Shown: one piece after another, positions 25,193 through 35,836 of the stretch
Layout: each line of letters opens with the position of its first letter
Position numbering within the stretch: position 1 is the stretch's first letter
Assembly (NCBI GenBank): GCA_003008705.1
Contig: PDUO01000035.1
Span: forward strand, 378,101-442,100
Reading direction: 5' to 3'
DNA: 64,000 bases
Source of the DNA: Pezicula radicicola
Lineage: Eukaryota; Ascomycota; Leotiomycetes; Helotiales; Dermateaceae
The notes under the pieces: model-generated
Databases searched by the model: none
The model's input: only the letters and a program-made list of their open reading frames with translations
Told to the model about the DNA's origin: nothing
Program-made: the position numbers and the translations under genes

Positions 25193-25768
25193 TAGCAAGC
25201 AAGTCTACCTTGTATATGACGGAATGGAAATGATTATGAAAGTACCCAGGCGTGAAGACCACTGCAACCGGCGTAATGGTGTAATGGAAGGCTTATGATT
25301 GCTTGGAGATACCTCTGCCATTTTAAGGACGATGAATTATCGTATTCCGTAGAGTGCACTGCTACAAACTACAAATTTAGTTGTGCTCTTGCATCGTCTC
25401 ACTTGTCTACCCCTGATTTCTGAAAGCGTCTAAATAGGACTGTCCTCCGTACCCGCTTCGGTAACTGAATCGCTAGCGCAACCATTCGAGCTGGAGTGAG
25501 GAACTTCTCAAGAACGGTAATATACGTGAGTGCTTCTCATAATGGTGGATAACAATAAGAACAAAGGTTTATGAAGCCATTGGCAAGTCAGAGTGAGATT
25601 AGACTGTAGTATCGGGTGCTCTTGAGAATATTGACTGGGGTGCCAAAATAGACGAGTGCTCGGGCCTCAATAGGCGGCAGATAGATCAAAGCGAGCGACT
25701 CTGTATGAAGCAAGCAGCAGCCTTCTGCGACTCAACCTCACTGTGCATTCGTGACGTCCACCACCAGT
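25193..25768. other. Intergenic, tea4 3' flank and ste50 promoter
   Basis: Both flanking genes are on the plus strand. Nothing besides presumed terminator and promoter sequence was recognised. Confidence 0.6.
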
Positions 25769-27415
25769 ATGGCATTCGAGTCGGGAACTGCGTATCCAGA
25801 ATCAGATGCGGATGATGAGGTTAGTACACCTGGCTGATTGTGAAGCACGAGGATGCGGCTGAGACGTTGGCATTCTAGTACGAGCGCAGTGTTGTAAACC
25901 TGGCCAGCGACTCCGAAGCCACCGAGAGTGAAGGACCATCTTCGAACGAGCATACGCCTACAACATATGGAAACCATGGCAGTAGCGATAGATTACCTGA
26001 GACCATAATAACGGAGTGGGACGCGGCCGAGTGCTCAGAGTTTGTTGCCAGCATAGGTCTGCGGCAGTATTCAGAAAGCTTCTTAGGTATGCTGGGCAGC
26101 CCCCAGGAAAGCGATAATCAGTCTGGTGCTGATATGGCTTAGAAAACGAGATTGTTGGTGAGGCATTGGTGGCATTGCAGCACGATGATCTGAAGCAGAT
26201 GGGAGTAACAAGCGTTGGGCATCGGCTCACAATCTTGAAAAGTGTCTATGATATCAAGATCAAGCAGGATATACCAATCGAGAGGCCGGACTATGTTCCC
26301 GAGTGTAAGTACCTGTATGCGAGCGCTTTCACTCGTCTTTCTGACCCCCATTAGCGGCAGACGCAGAATCACAATATGCAACGGCAACCCTCAAAGATAT
26401 CAAACACTTAGTCGAACAGCTACGCTTGCGTGACGAGAGGATGAGCGTTGCAGAGATGGAGCTAAGGAGGATCACAGAGGAATACAGAAGACTTCGAGAG
26501 GACCTGCTTCCAGTATTTCGGATGGCTAAAGAGGGGCAGCCTCTTCCATACCATCCCTCGAACGGGAATCAGCAGACATCATACGCCTACGACACCTCAA
26601 ATACCATTTCACCGCCAGCGCCTACCCCGTCCTCAAGCCAGTCTGGTGGCGGGTTATCGCGGAAGTTTTCAACGAAGAAACTGTTCTTTGACCAACCCAA
26701 GAACTCCTCTCCTACATACCTACCATCTACCCAAGAGAGGTCGCTTATGGAGCAAGCGCTAGACCCAGCGAATGCTGCAGAAAGGGCCGTGTTATCATCT
26801 TCACATCTAGCAGCAATGAATGGTGGTTCTCAGCCTTCAACATCCCCAGGACACCTACCATCACCCGGCCAGCCTTCTCCTACATCTCCTCCAACGCTCG
26901 GTGGCTCAACCCTCGCATCGAGATCCTACCGTTCTGACCTCCCTACTCCAGCTCGCAGTGTATTTCCACAGAATGACAACGAGCAATATCAGCAATCCTA
27001 CAGTTCTCGCGATAGTAAAGCGCCATCACGACGAGCCGCCACCCCCGCTCTCGATACACCCTCTGGTGGATCCGGTGCGTCCGTAGAGATCTTCAAATCC
27101 TTCCGGGTAAGCATGGACGACCCCTGCTACAAGGTATTACCAGCAGCTCTCAAAAAATACAGCATAAACGCACCTTGGGAACAATACGCCTTATATATCG
27201 TTTATGGAGATCAGGAACGGTGTTTAGGAATGGAAGAAAAACCGTTGATATTATTCAAACAGTTGGATAAAGAAGGGAAGAAACCCATGTTTATGCTAAG
27301 GAAAATCGCAGCGAATCCTGATGCTCAACCCGAACAAGGCCCTGGAAGCGCGGGTCTAGATCCTAGAAGAGGAGGCTTGCAATCAGTATATGAGCCACCT
27401 GGCGGAATCATATAG
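25769..27415 (+). CDS. ste50: MAPK adaptor Ste50 (SAM and Ras-association domains)
   Basis: The model is join(25769..25819, 25879..26086, 26143..26304, 26355..27415), 493 aa. Ste50 tethers the MAPKKK Ste11 to membrane-bound activators in pheromone, filamentation and osmostress signalling. A SAM domain lies at about residues 64-125, beginning W-D-A-A-E-C-S-E-F and continuing with EALVALQHDDLKQMGV and GHRLTILKSVYDIK. A short coiled-coil region follows (LKDIKHLVEQLRLRDERM, EMELRRITEEYRRLREDL). A Ser/Pro-rich linker leads to a Ras-association domain at about 378-457 (EIFKSFRVSMDDPCYKVL, YALYIVYGDQERCLGMEE, PMFMLRKI). All four exons join in phase. The first exon is 51 nt. Order of domains and length agree with Ste50 rather than other SAM proteins. 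Confidence 0.92.
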
Positions 27416-28281
27416 ACGAATTTTGGGACACGTTGGTTCTTTGAGTATGGAGTGGATGGGATTGGCTTTGATGTTTGTTGCATAGCAAGCGGGAAATCTA
27501 TGCGGCAGCAAGATTTTTATGCCCTCACGTTGGTATGATGTCAAATTTTGTGTTTGTTACTGTATGGAAATGAGGAACTATTACGTAGGGCGGAGCGATC
27601 GATGCGATATTATGAGGGAGCCTGGATGCTGGATGTATTTGCCTGCCGGAAAGCATATATGTTCTTTCTGTTTTATGAGAGAAGGAGTGGGTGTAACTGT
27701 GTGAATATGTGAATTGTAGTTATCTGGGATTGGCGTATGGTTGAGATTTGGGCGACTGGCAGATAGTGAAATACACGAGAGCTCGAAGTTCTATTCGTTG
27801 ACTAACTACTGTGATTTGGTACAGACATTTGCTGACAACCAGGACTTCAACAATTTAGCACCCATCTCATCCCTACCAAATAGTAGCAATATACACTCTT
27901 TCCAATGACTATCCGATCCTCATCATGGCCAGCTTCGTTCATATCTGTAAGCGCGAATTGGCCACATGTGTTTCAATATTGCTCCTTTTAAACATACGTT
28001 ACAATACTATTGCTTTTCGGAAAACTAACTTAGCTGGGGTCATGCATCCTTGAGTTCGACGCAGAAACTCACCTTTGTATGCTATTTTTGAATTATTGTT
28101 GCATTGCGTCCTGCAAACCTTTCTAACGCGACTGTTCAATCCTCACAGGAAGGACGTTTCCAGTCTACGGAGCACTTGCTTTTTTGCCTGGCTTTTGGAG
28201 GAAGCCGTCGGTAGGATGTGCGATATCGTAACCCCATATTTTTGTACAGCTAAATTACATACTCCGAGCCTTGAGTATCTT
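27416..28281. other. Intergenic between convergent ste50 and gep4
   Basis: These are the 3' flanks of two convergent genes. No coding signal, RNA gene or repeat was recognised. Confidence 0.6.
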
Positions 28282-29128
28282 CTATTGCTCGAAAGGACTC
28301 GTGAGCTCGGGAGCTTCATAACCCCTATTTAAGAGGAATGTTGCAAATTTCTCTTCCATCCTTGGTAGCTAAAAAAAGTCAGTAAAATCGACATATATCA
28401 GAAGTTAACACTTACAAACCCAGCTTTCTCTAGCCCTGTGACTCCATCCTTAACATACACAGCATAACTCCCCATCAAATTAGCCATCATCACATCCGTC
28501 GTTAATCTATCGCCAACAATAGCGATCTGCTCGGGCTTTGTAACTCCTGTTTCTGGATACTTGTGGAAATACTCCATGATTTCCTTGCCACAGCCAGGTT
28601 TTTTGTCGTCGTGAGGCAGGACGCTTACGCCCGTTGATTTCTCAACTGCCGTTGCGAGCTGGCCAAGGGGATCGATGGAGAGGGCTCCGGCTGTGTTGGA
28701 GACAATTAGTAGACGGCGTCCTGGGTAGGCTTTCCGGAGGCGGTCAAACTGGTCCTATGAGAGGTCAGACAGAGCTCTTTAACATGATAGTAAAGAATTA
28801 AATTCTCCGTTTCGGACATAAAGCTGTCACGAGACCAGTCGAGAAAGACTTCCGTTCTAGAGATGTGGACTTTGACAGAAAAATACAAGAGGTGGCCTAC
28901 ATTATACGGCTTATGAATATCATTTGACTTGGGATAGGCAAAACAATTATCTTTGTCTAGGACTACTGCCTTGATATCGACGTTCTTATACTTGCCGAAA
29001 GCCTTGTTTAGCGGGATGGGAAGATCATTGAACGTGGAAATGGTCGCATGAGGCAAGCAAAGATTTGGCTTTGAAAAAAGTCGAAACACATTCACTGTAG
29101 CTGATATGTTGAAGGTGTTTGGATTCAT
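28282..29128 (-). CDS. gep4: Mitochondrial phosphatidylglycerophosphatase Gep4 (HAD superfamily)
   Basis: Gep4 dephosphorylates phosphatidylglycerophosphate to phosphatidylglycerol in cardiolipin synthesis at the mitochondrial inner membrane. The model is complement(join(28282..28368, 28416..28754, 28901..29128)), 217 aa. HAD motif I is VVLDKDNCFA (DxDxC with the nucleophilic first Asp). Motif II is LLIVSNTAG. The later acidic motif is IVGDRLTTDVMMAN, preceded by KPGCGKEIMEYF, which supplies the conserved Lys. The 146-nt second-position intron (28755-28900) splices PYN to DQFDRLRKAYPG. The third exon adds LPRMEEKFATF and the end. A shared promoter of 254 bp separates it from divergent smd3. 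Confidence 0.92.
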
Positions 29129-29382
29129 TTCTGCAACTGAACAGGGTTGATGTGTAAAAGTAGGTAGATAGGTACGTTGTTAGGTACAGTACGTGGAAGG
29201 AGAAGGATGAATAGCTAGCGAGGAGCGAGCTTCAAACTGCTCCAGTAAATTAGCGCCAAATAATTATTCGAGCTCGCCAGGCCGTAGATAACAACCACCG
29301 CAATTCATACCTCCCCACGTCTACCACGCCTATTACGTGCCTCGCATATACCTTTGAATCTGCAGTATCAAAATCATATACG
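29129..29382. promoter_or_regulatory. Bidirectional promoter gep4/smd3
   Basis: The 254 bp between the two divergent start codons must hold both promoters. No specific factor site was identified with confidence. Confidence 0.5.
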
Positions 29383-29983
29383 ATGACGAGCACTATTGGA
29401 ATTCCAATCAAGCTGTTGAACGAGGCGCAGGTCCGTTTTCCTTCCTCCAAAGACTCCCCCACCCCAAGTCGGCAAGCTCTCGATTGTCCTATACACTTTG
29501 CTGACCTCTCTCTGTCTTCAGGGTCATGTTGTTACTCTCGAAATCACCTCTGGCCAAGTCTACCGCGGCAAGCTCCTAGAAGGTTCGTTCCTCCCCGCGG
29601 AATGCCAACCTAAGATCTCCAAGTGTACATGCGCTGACAGGTGAACATTATAGCGGAGGATAACATGAACGTCCAACTCAAGGATATTACCGTAACCGCG
29701 CGCGATGGTCGTGTCAGCCATCTCGACCAAGTTTACATCCGGGGCTCACATGTGCGATTCTTTATTGTGCCAGACATGTTAAGGTGTGTGGAAATTGTTC
29801 CCCCTGATGGAAAATCGAGCCCTTTACATAGCAGGAGGAAGCAGAAACAAAAGCTAACGTTTGTAAAGGAATGCGCCCATGTTCAGAAGCAGAGGAGTTA
29901 AGGGCAGAGGTGTCGGATTGGCGCGTGGAAGAGCTACGGTGAGCAGGGCGCGGGCAAGCGGACGAGGAGCACCAAGAGGTTGA
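29383..29983 (+). CDS. smd3: Small nuclear ribonucleoprotein Sm D3
   Basis: Sm D3 is one of seven core Sm proteins forming the ring on spliceosomal snRNAs. The model is join(29383..29430, 29522..29582, 29654..29783, 29869..29983), 117 aa, a normal length. Sm1 is [18 protein letters not shown] with [10 protein letters not shown], and Sm2 is [17 protein letters not shown]. The C-terminal tail is the Arg-Gly-rich type that receives symmetric dimethylarginine ([26 protein letters not shown]). Four small exons split the Sm fold; all joins keep frame. The first exon is 48 nt with a GTCCGT donor. Confidence 0.96.
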
Positions 29984-30334
29984 GGATAGATCTTCAGTCT
30001 AGGTAGCATACAAGATATTGAGGGCATAGCCTGGGTGGTTCTGGTACGGCGTTCAAGGAAAAGTCACAGCATATTGCTTGGAATACTGGGTGAATAGTGG
30101 GAATGGCAACATCAAGTAGATGGATGGATCCAACTTCTCATAAGCCGTAAATTGAATGAACCATCGTTTGATACCCATCAAATTAGTTTTCTTAACTAAG
30201 TGCCTTGTGGCCTGCATGTAATATGCTTTAAACGTCAAAATGTCGTTATATGTGATGTCACGTGATATATGAGTATCAATCTTAAACCCTTCTAGTCTAT
30301 CAGTTCTTAAACCATAAAACCCCAAAACAACGAA
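29984..30334. other. Intergenic, smd3 3' flank and irc6 promoter
   Basis: Both neighbours are on the plus strand. The palindrome-like TGATGTCACGTGA near 30254 lies about 80 bp upstream of the irc6 start and could bind a bZIP or bHLH factor; that is inference only. Confidence 0.4.
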
Positions 30335-31355
30335 ATGGAAATCTCACATCCTCGACGAGTTCTTGCCGTCAGCGCCCCTGACTCAGGCATCACAGATCTC
30401 ATAAAGGGTAAGAGCCTCCTTCCCTGCAACTCGACAGAACTATAACCTCCACCATAGAATTGACTGGCACGGCACCAATAACAAGCACCGATATCATAGC
30501 AGGCACAACTCACAACTGGGCTCTCAAAACAAACTACTACACAGCAAATATCCCCATCTGGCTCGATGAGATTAACTCCCCGACAACATGGGCCAAAGAA
30601 TTTCTCGCCCCAGAAGCCAAAGAAGTCCTGACAGCACTCGGAGCATTCATAGTATGCTTCCGAAAGCCCATCAATGAAGAAGGCCTTGCAGCCGTGAAAC
30701 TATTGCTTGAGAATGTAGGTGAGGTTGTAAAGGAAGGGTGTGGGTTTTCTTGGGATGGTGTTTGTTTAGCTGTTGCGATGCCGCAGTCTACGACTCCATT
30801 CTTGGAGAAGAGTTTTGAGGATTGGGAAGAGTTGTGTCAGGATTTTGGGTTTGAGTTTGTTGATTTTGAAGCGAAGGGTAGGAATGAGTATTCTGGTAAG
30901 TTATACATTTTCTATTTATGGAGTTGTATTGATGTCCAGGGTAGAACCTATGGGTCTTGAGAGGTTGAAAGAGGCGTTGGAGGCAAATGAATGGGAGGGT
31001 GGAGATGATCTCGAAGGAGATATCAACTTCGACGTTCTTGGAGTGGATGATGAGGAAGGCACGAGTGGCTTCGGCATTGAAGCTGCAGAAATGGAAATGG
31101 AGATGTTTGGTATGAAAAAAGCCATTTATGGCATGGACTATGGAAAGGATGATGAGGCGAATGATGAAAATGATCAAGACGAGGAAGTAGAGAAGTTGCA
31201 GGCGATGATGCAGAAGATGCAAGCTGTTAGAGGTATGTCCTTTAGACTCATACAAAGCTTAACTAATGATTACAGATATGGGGGCGGATCTGCCAGAAGC
31301 AGAGAGGAAGAAGTTTGCTGCCAAGGCAGTGAACGACATAATGAAGACACTATAA
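30335..31355 (+). CDS. irc6: Irc6/p34-type adaptin-binding protein
   Basis: The model is join(30335..30407, 30458..30895, 30945..31232, 31276..31355), 292 aa. Irc6 in yeast and p34/AAGAB in animals are small G-protein-like chaperones that bind AP-1/AP-2 adaptins and affect clathrin coat assembly; the yeast gene name comes from a Rad52-focus screen. Seen here: an N-terminal Rossmann-like part (RRVLAVSAPDSGITDLI), WLDEINSPTTWAKEFLAPEA, ALGAFIVCFRKPI and VCLAVAMPQ. Then come EPMGLERLKEALEANEW, a Met/Glu-rich segment, and the final helix LPEAERKKFAAKAVNDIM. The acceptor at 30944 is the second of two close AGs; the first would bring in a stop. The gene converges on rad5, with 127 bp between stop codons. 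Confidence 0.85.
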
Positions 31356-31482
31356 GGAAGTTTTTGACATTATTCATAACCGACTAGCCGACACGCCTTC
31401 CCATTTCCCATAATTCTTTCTCTATGTGTGCTAGTCCATTAACCCATGTATGAAAGTACAGCCATGAAATACCACCCTCCCT

Positions 31483-34400
31483 CTAACTTAGCAATTCCTT
31501 GATATCTTCGATGCGTTGCAGCTTCTTCTCCTCATCGCTCATCATCCCCAAGGAGCTCGCACTATCACACAAATGTTAGTTGGTAGGCGACTGATTATCT
31601 GGAAAAGAGACTCACATGAACTTCTTCCTGTCCTGAATCTTTAACATCCGTTCCTCAACGCTCTCCTTCACAATGAAGCGAGACACAACCACCTCATCTG
31701 TCTGTCCCATTCTATGCACTCGATCTATGGCTTGGGCCTCCACAGCAAAACTCCACCATGGGTCCATCATATAGACTCTCTTGGCCATGGTGAGATTTAA
31801 TCCGACACCTCCAGCCCTCAAACTCAAAAGTAACACGAGACCTTTGTTACTGCTACTAAATTCTTTCAGGACTGCTGTGCGTGCTGGCTGACTCATAGAA
31901 CCATCAAGCCGGAGGAACGGAATCGAAGCTCGTTTAAGAGCCAGCTCAATAAGTGAAAGGAAGGAAGTGAACTGGCTAAAGACAACGGTTTTCGTACCAG
32001 GATGCGAAATTCTTAGAGCCTTTAGGTGGCTTAATAGTGCACCTACTTTCGCAGAAGAGTTTGACCCCAACCTCTGCAAGCTGATCTTGGGCTTTCCATC
32101 AACACTTTCAGGGTGGCCGTCATCCTTTACAACCTCGAAAATATCACGAGTGACGATGACCTCGCGACAGCTGGGACAGCGCGGCACCTCGCCCTTGTCG
32201 GTTTGATGAGTAATATAGTCTAGAAGGCACTTCTTACAAGCTGAATGCCAACATCCTGTTACAGCTTGTTCTATCATAGGCTCTTCGGAGCATATTGGAC
32301 ATTCATTATCTGCCTCGTCCCGGATCTGCTCAAGAACGTGAGCACCAAAGGCATTCGAGTCAGTCTGGTCATCCGTTGTCGCTGTAAATCTCTCGATAAG
32401 ACTCTGAAGGTCCATATCGTCGGCCAAGCCACTTGCGATATCTGCTGCTTCTCCAGCTTCTTCTTCATCTGCAACGATATTTTGATTGCGAGTGAGGATG
32501 GGATGGCAGCATGACTGACGAAGGCGTAAAATCTGGGCAAAAATACTGGTGTATGCTTTCATAACTGTGCCAGCTTCAACATTTGCTGCAAATGTGCGTT
32601 TGGCGCGCGTAAATATATGATCATAGACTTCACGCTCTGGCTTTGAAAGTTCGATGTCTATAATATCAATCGTCTTCTTTGGTAGTGGAACAAGGGCCTC
32701 GCCAGTTGGTGTTTTCATATCCTTCGTTCGCCTAAGCACTAGAGGTTCTAGGACTGTTTGGACGACATCAAGGGCACGCATAAAGTCTTTGGATTCGAAT
32801 GGGACTGTGATGAAGGTTTTCCAGAAAGAGAAGTTGCTCCAAGGTTCTACCCGCAAGAAGCGTACCAAACTGAAGAGATCCTCCAGCCTATTGACAATTG
32901 GTGTGCCGGTAAGTGCCCACCGATGTTCCGCAGCAATCTCATAGCATGCCTTAGCAGTCTTTGCCTGGCGGTCTGTGCAAATATTAGTATTGTTACACTG
33001 ATTCAAAAAAAGTTTGAAGATGTTAAGGGAAGGTAAGTACAGTACGAATTGGTTTATAAAACATCATTTTGATTAGGACAAGTGAGCTATTCAAATCAAG
33101 TAAGTGGCTCAAATCAAGTAAGTGGCTCAAATCAAGTAGTGACTCAAATCAGAATGATATCTTATAAACCAATTCGTACGGTAAGTGTCTTCGCAAAGGA
33201 GGAAATGAAGCAGCTGCCCCAGAAGAACATACTTTTGATATGATGTGCTTCATCCAATATAACGCGAAAGAAGTTTAATGAGAATAGGCCTCCCAGTGCA
33301 GCCCTATCTCCTCCGCCTTTCGCAGCAATTTGATTGAATTCTGAGAGGACAACGCCGTAACTTGTAACTATCACGTTAGGTGCTGAAGCAGCGTTTGCCT
33401 CACAGCAGAGAGTTTGTAGATTTGCTGTTTTGTCTTTGCCATAATACACCATACTTTTCAATGTACCTTCCTTAGAAGCATTCTCTGCCTCACTTTGCCA
33501 CTGGGCTAGCAATGACATTGGCGCAACGACGAGGGTCGTACAGGGAGCTCTCTCTATCGTTGACGAATTTGCTGCAAGTCTCGGGAGACTGTTCACGGTG
33601 GCCGGTGTTGAGCTTGTCCCCTCCAGACTTTTTGCAACATCCGACTTGTGAGTGTGTACAAGACTCATCATCTCGATCGTCTTGCCCAAGCCCATTTCAT
33701 CGGCAAGAATCCCCCCCAAACAGTGTTGTTTTTGAACAGGAAATTCCAATGAGAGCTCCCCTGAATAAGGATTGACAAAAAAGTTCGTCTGTTCCGTAAC
33801 ATCTAGTGGTTTGTCTTCCATATCCATAGTTGGCCAAGCATACTCTTCCCATAATGGATGCATGGAGACCTCTTTCTTCTCGTCCGTCTCGTCCTTTTCC
33901 TTTGATATCATCCAATGCAGCGCTTGCTTCTGGTAAGGTCTCAAGTCCATGGCAAATGTATCTGCTGGCTCAGATTCAGGAGCATTAAAATCGAAAGATT
34001 GAGCTTTTCTGTAGAGCGTATCGAGTTGGTCCTGTTCAAGTTCTTTTCCATCCTCGGCTTCTTCTTCCGTCGGAGGAGATGATCCAACATTGCCATCCGC
34101 TTTTGCCTTCCGGGCTTCTTCCTTCTCATGTTGTTCAGCTACTTCAGCTGCCTGCAGTAAGCCTTGACGTTTATGTTTTGTCGTGGTTTCACTAGTTCGT
34201 GAAGGAAGTAGATTTACTTCTTCGAACAACTTGACAAGCGCTACCTGCCGTAATCGTAGCTCTTTCTCCTCAGATGATTCTTTTCCCTCCCACATACTAG
34301 TCTTCCGATTTTCTGCTATTTGGAAGGCCCGACCATCGAAGGCTGTCCTAAGTAGTGAACAGCGCAATTGCAAAAATATGGTATCATTAGTTCTCACCCT

Positions 34401-35267
34401 CTCTGGTGCATATACACATGTTCCTTCAAATCTGCAGACTTTCTGATCTATTAGGGTCGAGACCCAATTTGCTGTTTCTCTCGGAAGTCGTCCAACTTCT
34501 TCTCCTCTTGCATTGGTAAACCGTACAATAACGTCAACCCGCTTCGCCGCAGCACTTCCAGGTTTCGGAACAATTTGTGCCGTAGGTTTTCCTCTACCTT
34601 TGGGGACTGTAGCTTTCGGTGGTTGAATTTTTTGACGTTCGATTCGAACAGTTTCGCCATGCTTGATCAGAGTTGTACCACTTCTTGTTGCCCATCCACC
34701 AACACCAAAAGCGCCGACATAACGAAATTCAGGCATTGCGCTGTGCCGTGCTGCTCGAGGCGGAGGACTTGGAGGTCTCGTAGGTGGACTTCTCTTGCTA
34801 TTCGAGGTTTTAGACTTCATAAATGAATTTACTGTCAGCGGCCTTGCTGATGGTCCATTATGAGAAGGGGCAGAAGCCACAGGGGAGTTCTTCCAAGACC
34901 CGTCAAAATACATGTTGACTGCCCGTTCCAGATTGTCTCCAGATGCTTTTCGTAACCTGCTTAAGACATCTGGTGCGACTTTGTCTCCAACAAAGCTCTG
35001 GAAGGTTTCCTGGTCAAAGCCAGGGGCTATATTTTGATCCTGTTCCAATTCTGCAGTCCCACTACTTTGTGGACCCGAGTCCCCAGGACCTTCTGCCTTT
35101 TGCGCTCCATGACCATTCGAGAGAGGTGATCTCGCAAACGACTCGGACGCGTCAAGTTCATGTAAAAGTGAAGGTTGATTTGCCGGAGAAGAGTCGAGAG
35201 CGTCTGAATTTTCGGTGAAGAATCTCCTCTTCTTCGCGGGAGGGCCTTCTGAATCTGCGAAAGGCAT
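31483..35267 (-). CDS. rad5: Rad5/HLTF-type SNF2 translocase and RING E3 ligase, with a MITE in its first intron
   Basis: Rad5 polyubiquitinates PCNA and remodels stalled forks in error-free post-replication repair. The model is complement(join(31483..31561, 31616..32972, 33233..35267)), 1156 aa. A HIRAN domain lies at about 180-290 (RYVGAFGVGGWAT). The SNF2 ATPase has ADEMGLGKT near 525 and DEAHHIK at 672-678. The RING finger sits inside the helicase at about 897-940 (CPICSEEPM, CWHSACKKCLLDY, RCPSC), as is diagnostic for Rad5/HLTF. The second lobe ends with VVSRFIVKESVEERML. Intron 1 (32973-33232, 260 nt) contains a whole MITE at 33040-33181; splicing it gives HHIK-NRQAKTAKACYEI without loss. 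The last exon adds IASSLGMMSDEEKK and IKELLS. The start at MPFADSE is preferred to an upstream Met at 35330. Confidence 0.93.
33040..33181. mobile_element. Intact TA-flanked MITE (142 bp, four 18-bp units) inside rad5 intron 1
   Basis: The left end reads AGTACGAATTGGTTTATAA and the right end is its near-perfect reverse complement (TTATAAACCAATTCGTACGG). Both are flanked by TA (33038-33039 and 33182-33183), the target of Tc1/mariner-type transposases. The inside holds four units of about 18 bp of the type AGTAAGTGGCTCAAATCA. It carries no coding capacity. It lies 50 nt inside the intron donor and about 66 nt from the acceptor in the rad5 orientation. Confidence 0.9.
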
Positions 35268-35836
35268 AATGTTGTAGTAGAATGGAGGACTGCGTACTTT
35301 GGAGATTCTCTGTAAGAAACGCGAAGTCACGGCAGACGCGATCGCGTAAATTGAAGATCCTGATACGTGTACCTGGCCAAAATTGATATTTGAACAATCC
35401 CACGTGAGTTCTGCCAGTAATTGTTTTTATTTATTTCTTAATTTGAGTAACTCACTTGAAGGTAACTCACTTGATTTGAATAACTGACTTGTTTTCGACT
35501 TGAGTATCTTACTTGATTTGGGTAACTAACCTGCTTTAGGTAACTTACTTTGATTTAGATACCGAAGCTCTACAAGATGTATCAAAGATCAATTGTAGCA
35601 TTGTATATGTACTCGTATCAGCACCCAAATTGAAAGGCCAAAGCTCTGATGCTCCACCGAAAAAGAATGATGACCATGACGTTCGCCTCGGTTTGATTGG
35701 ACGTATCTTCCTCTCTTCTGCTCTGCGTTCTTTAAACACTCTTACGGAGCATACCTGTTTCAATCTTCACTCTTCACTCCTTCAGAAATAATTGTAATTG
35801 TATTGTTTTTAATTGTACTACTAGAACTGTCCTTTC
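35268..35836. promoter_or_regulatory. Bidirectional promoter rad5/ndufaf6
   Basis: The 569 bp between two divergent start codons holds both promoters. Its middle is occupied by an 18-bp repeat array (annotated separately). No known factor site was recognised with confidence. Confidence 0.5.
35439..35560. repeat. 18-bp repeat array without terminal inverted repeats
   Basis: About six or seven units of the type TTGATTTGGGTAACTAAC follow one another, the reverse complement of the MITE core unit. Neither flank shows the CGTACGAATTGG terminal repeat. The array sits in the rad5/ndufaf6 intergenic region. Confidence 0.7.

Noticed and set aside
33080..33160. Direct repeats resembling a CRISPR array
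   Set aside because: Units are 18 bp, adjacent, without spacers, in a eukaryotic transposable element.
31612..35330. rad5 as two separate genes or a pseudogene broken by a transposon
   Set aside because: The donor at 33232 and acceptor at 32973 remove the element and rejoin the conserved helicase sequence in frame.
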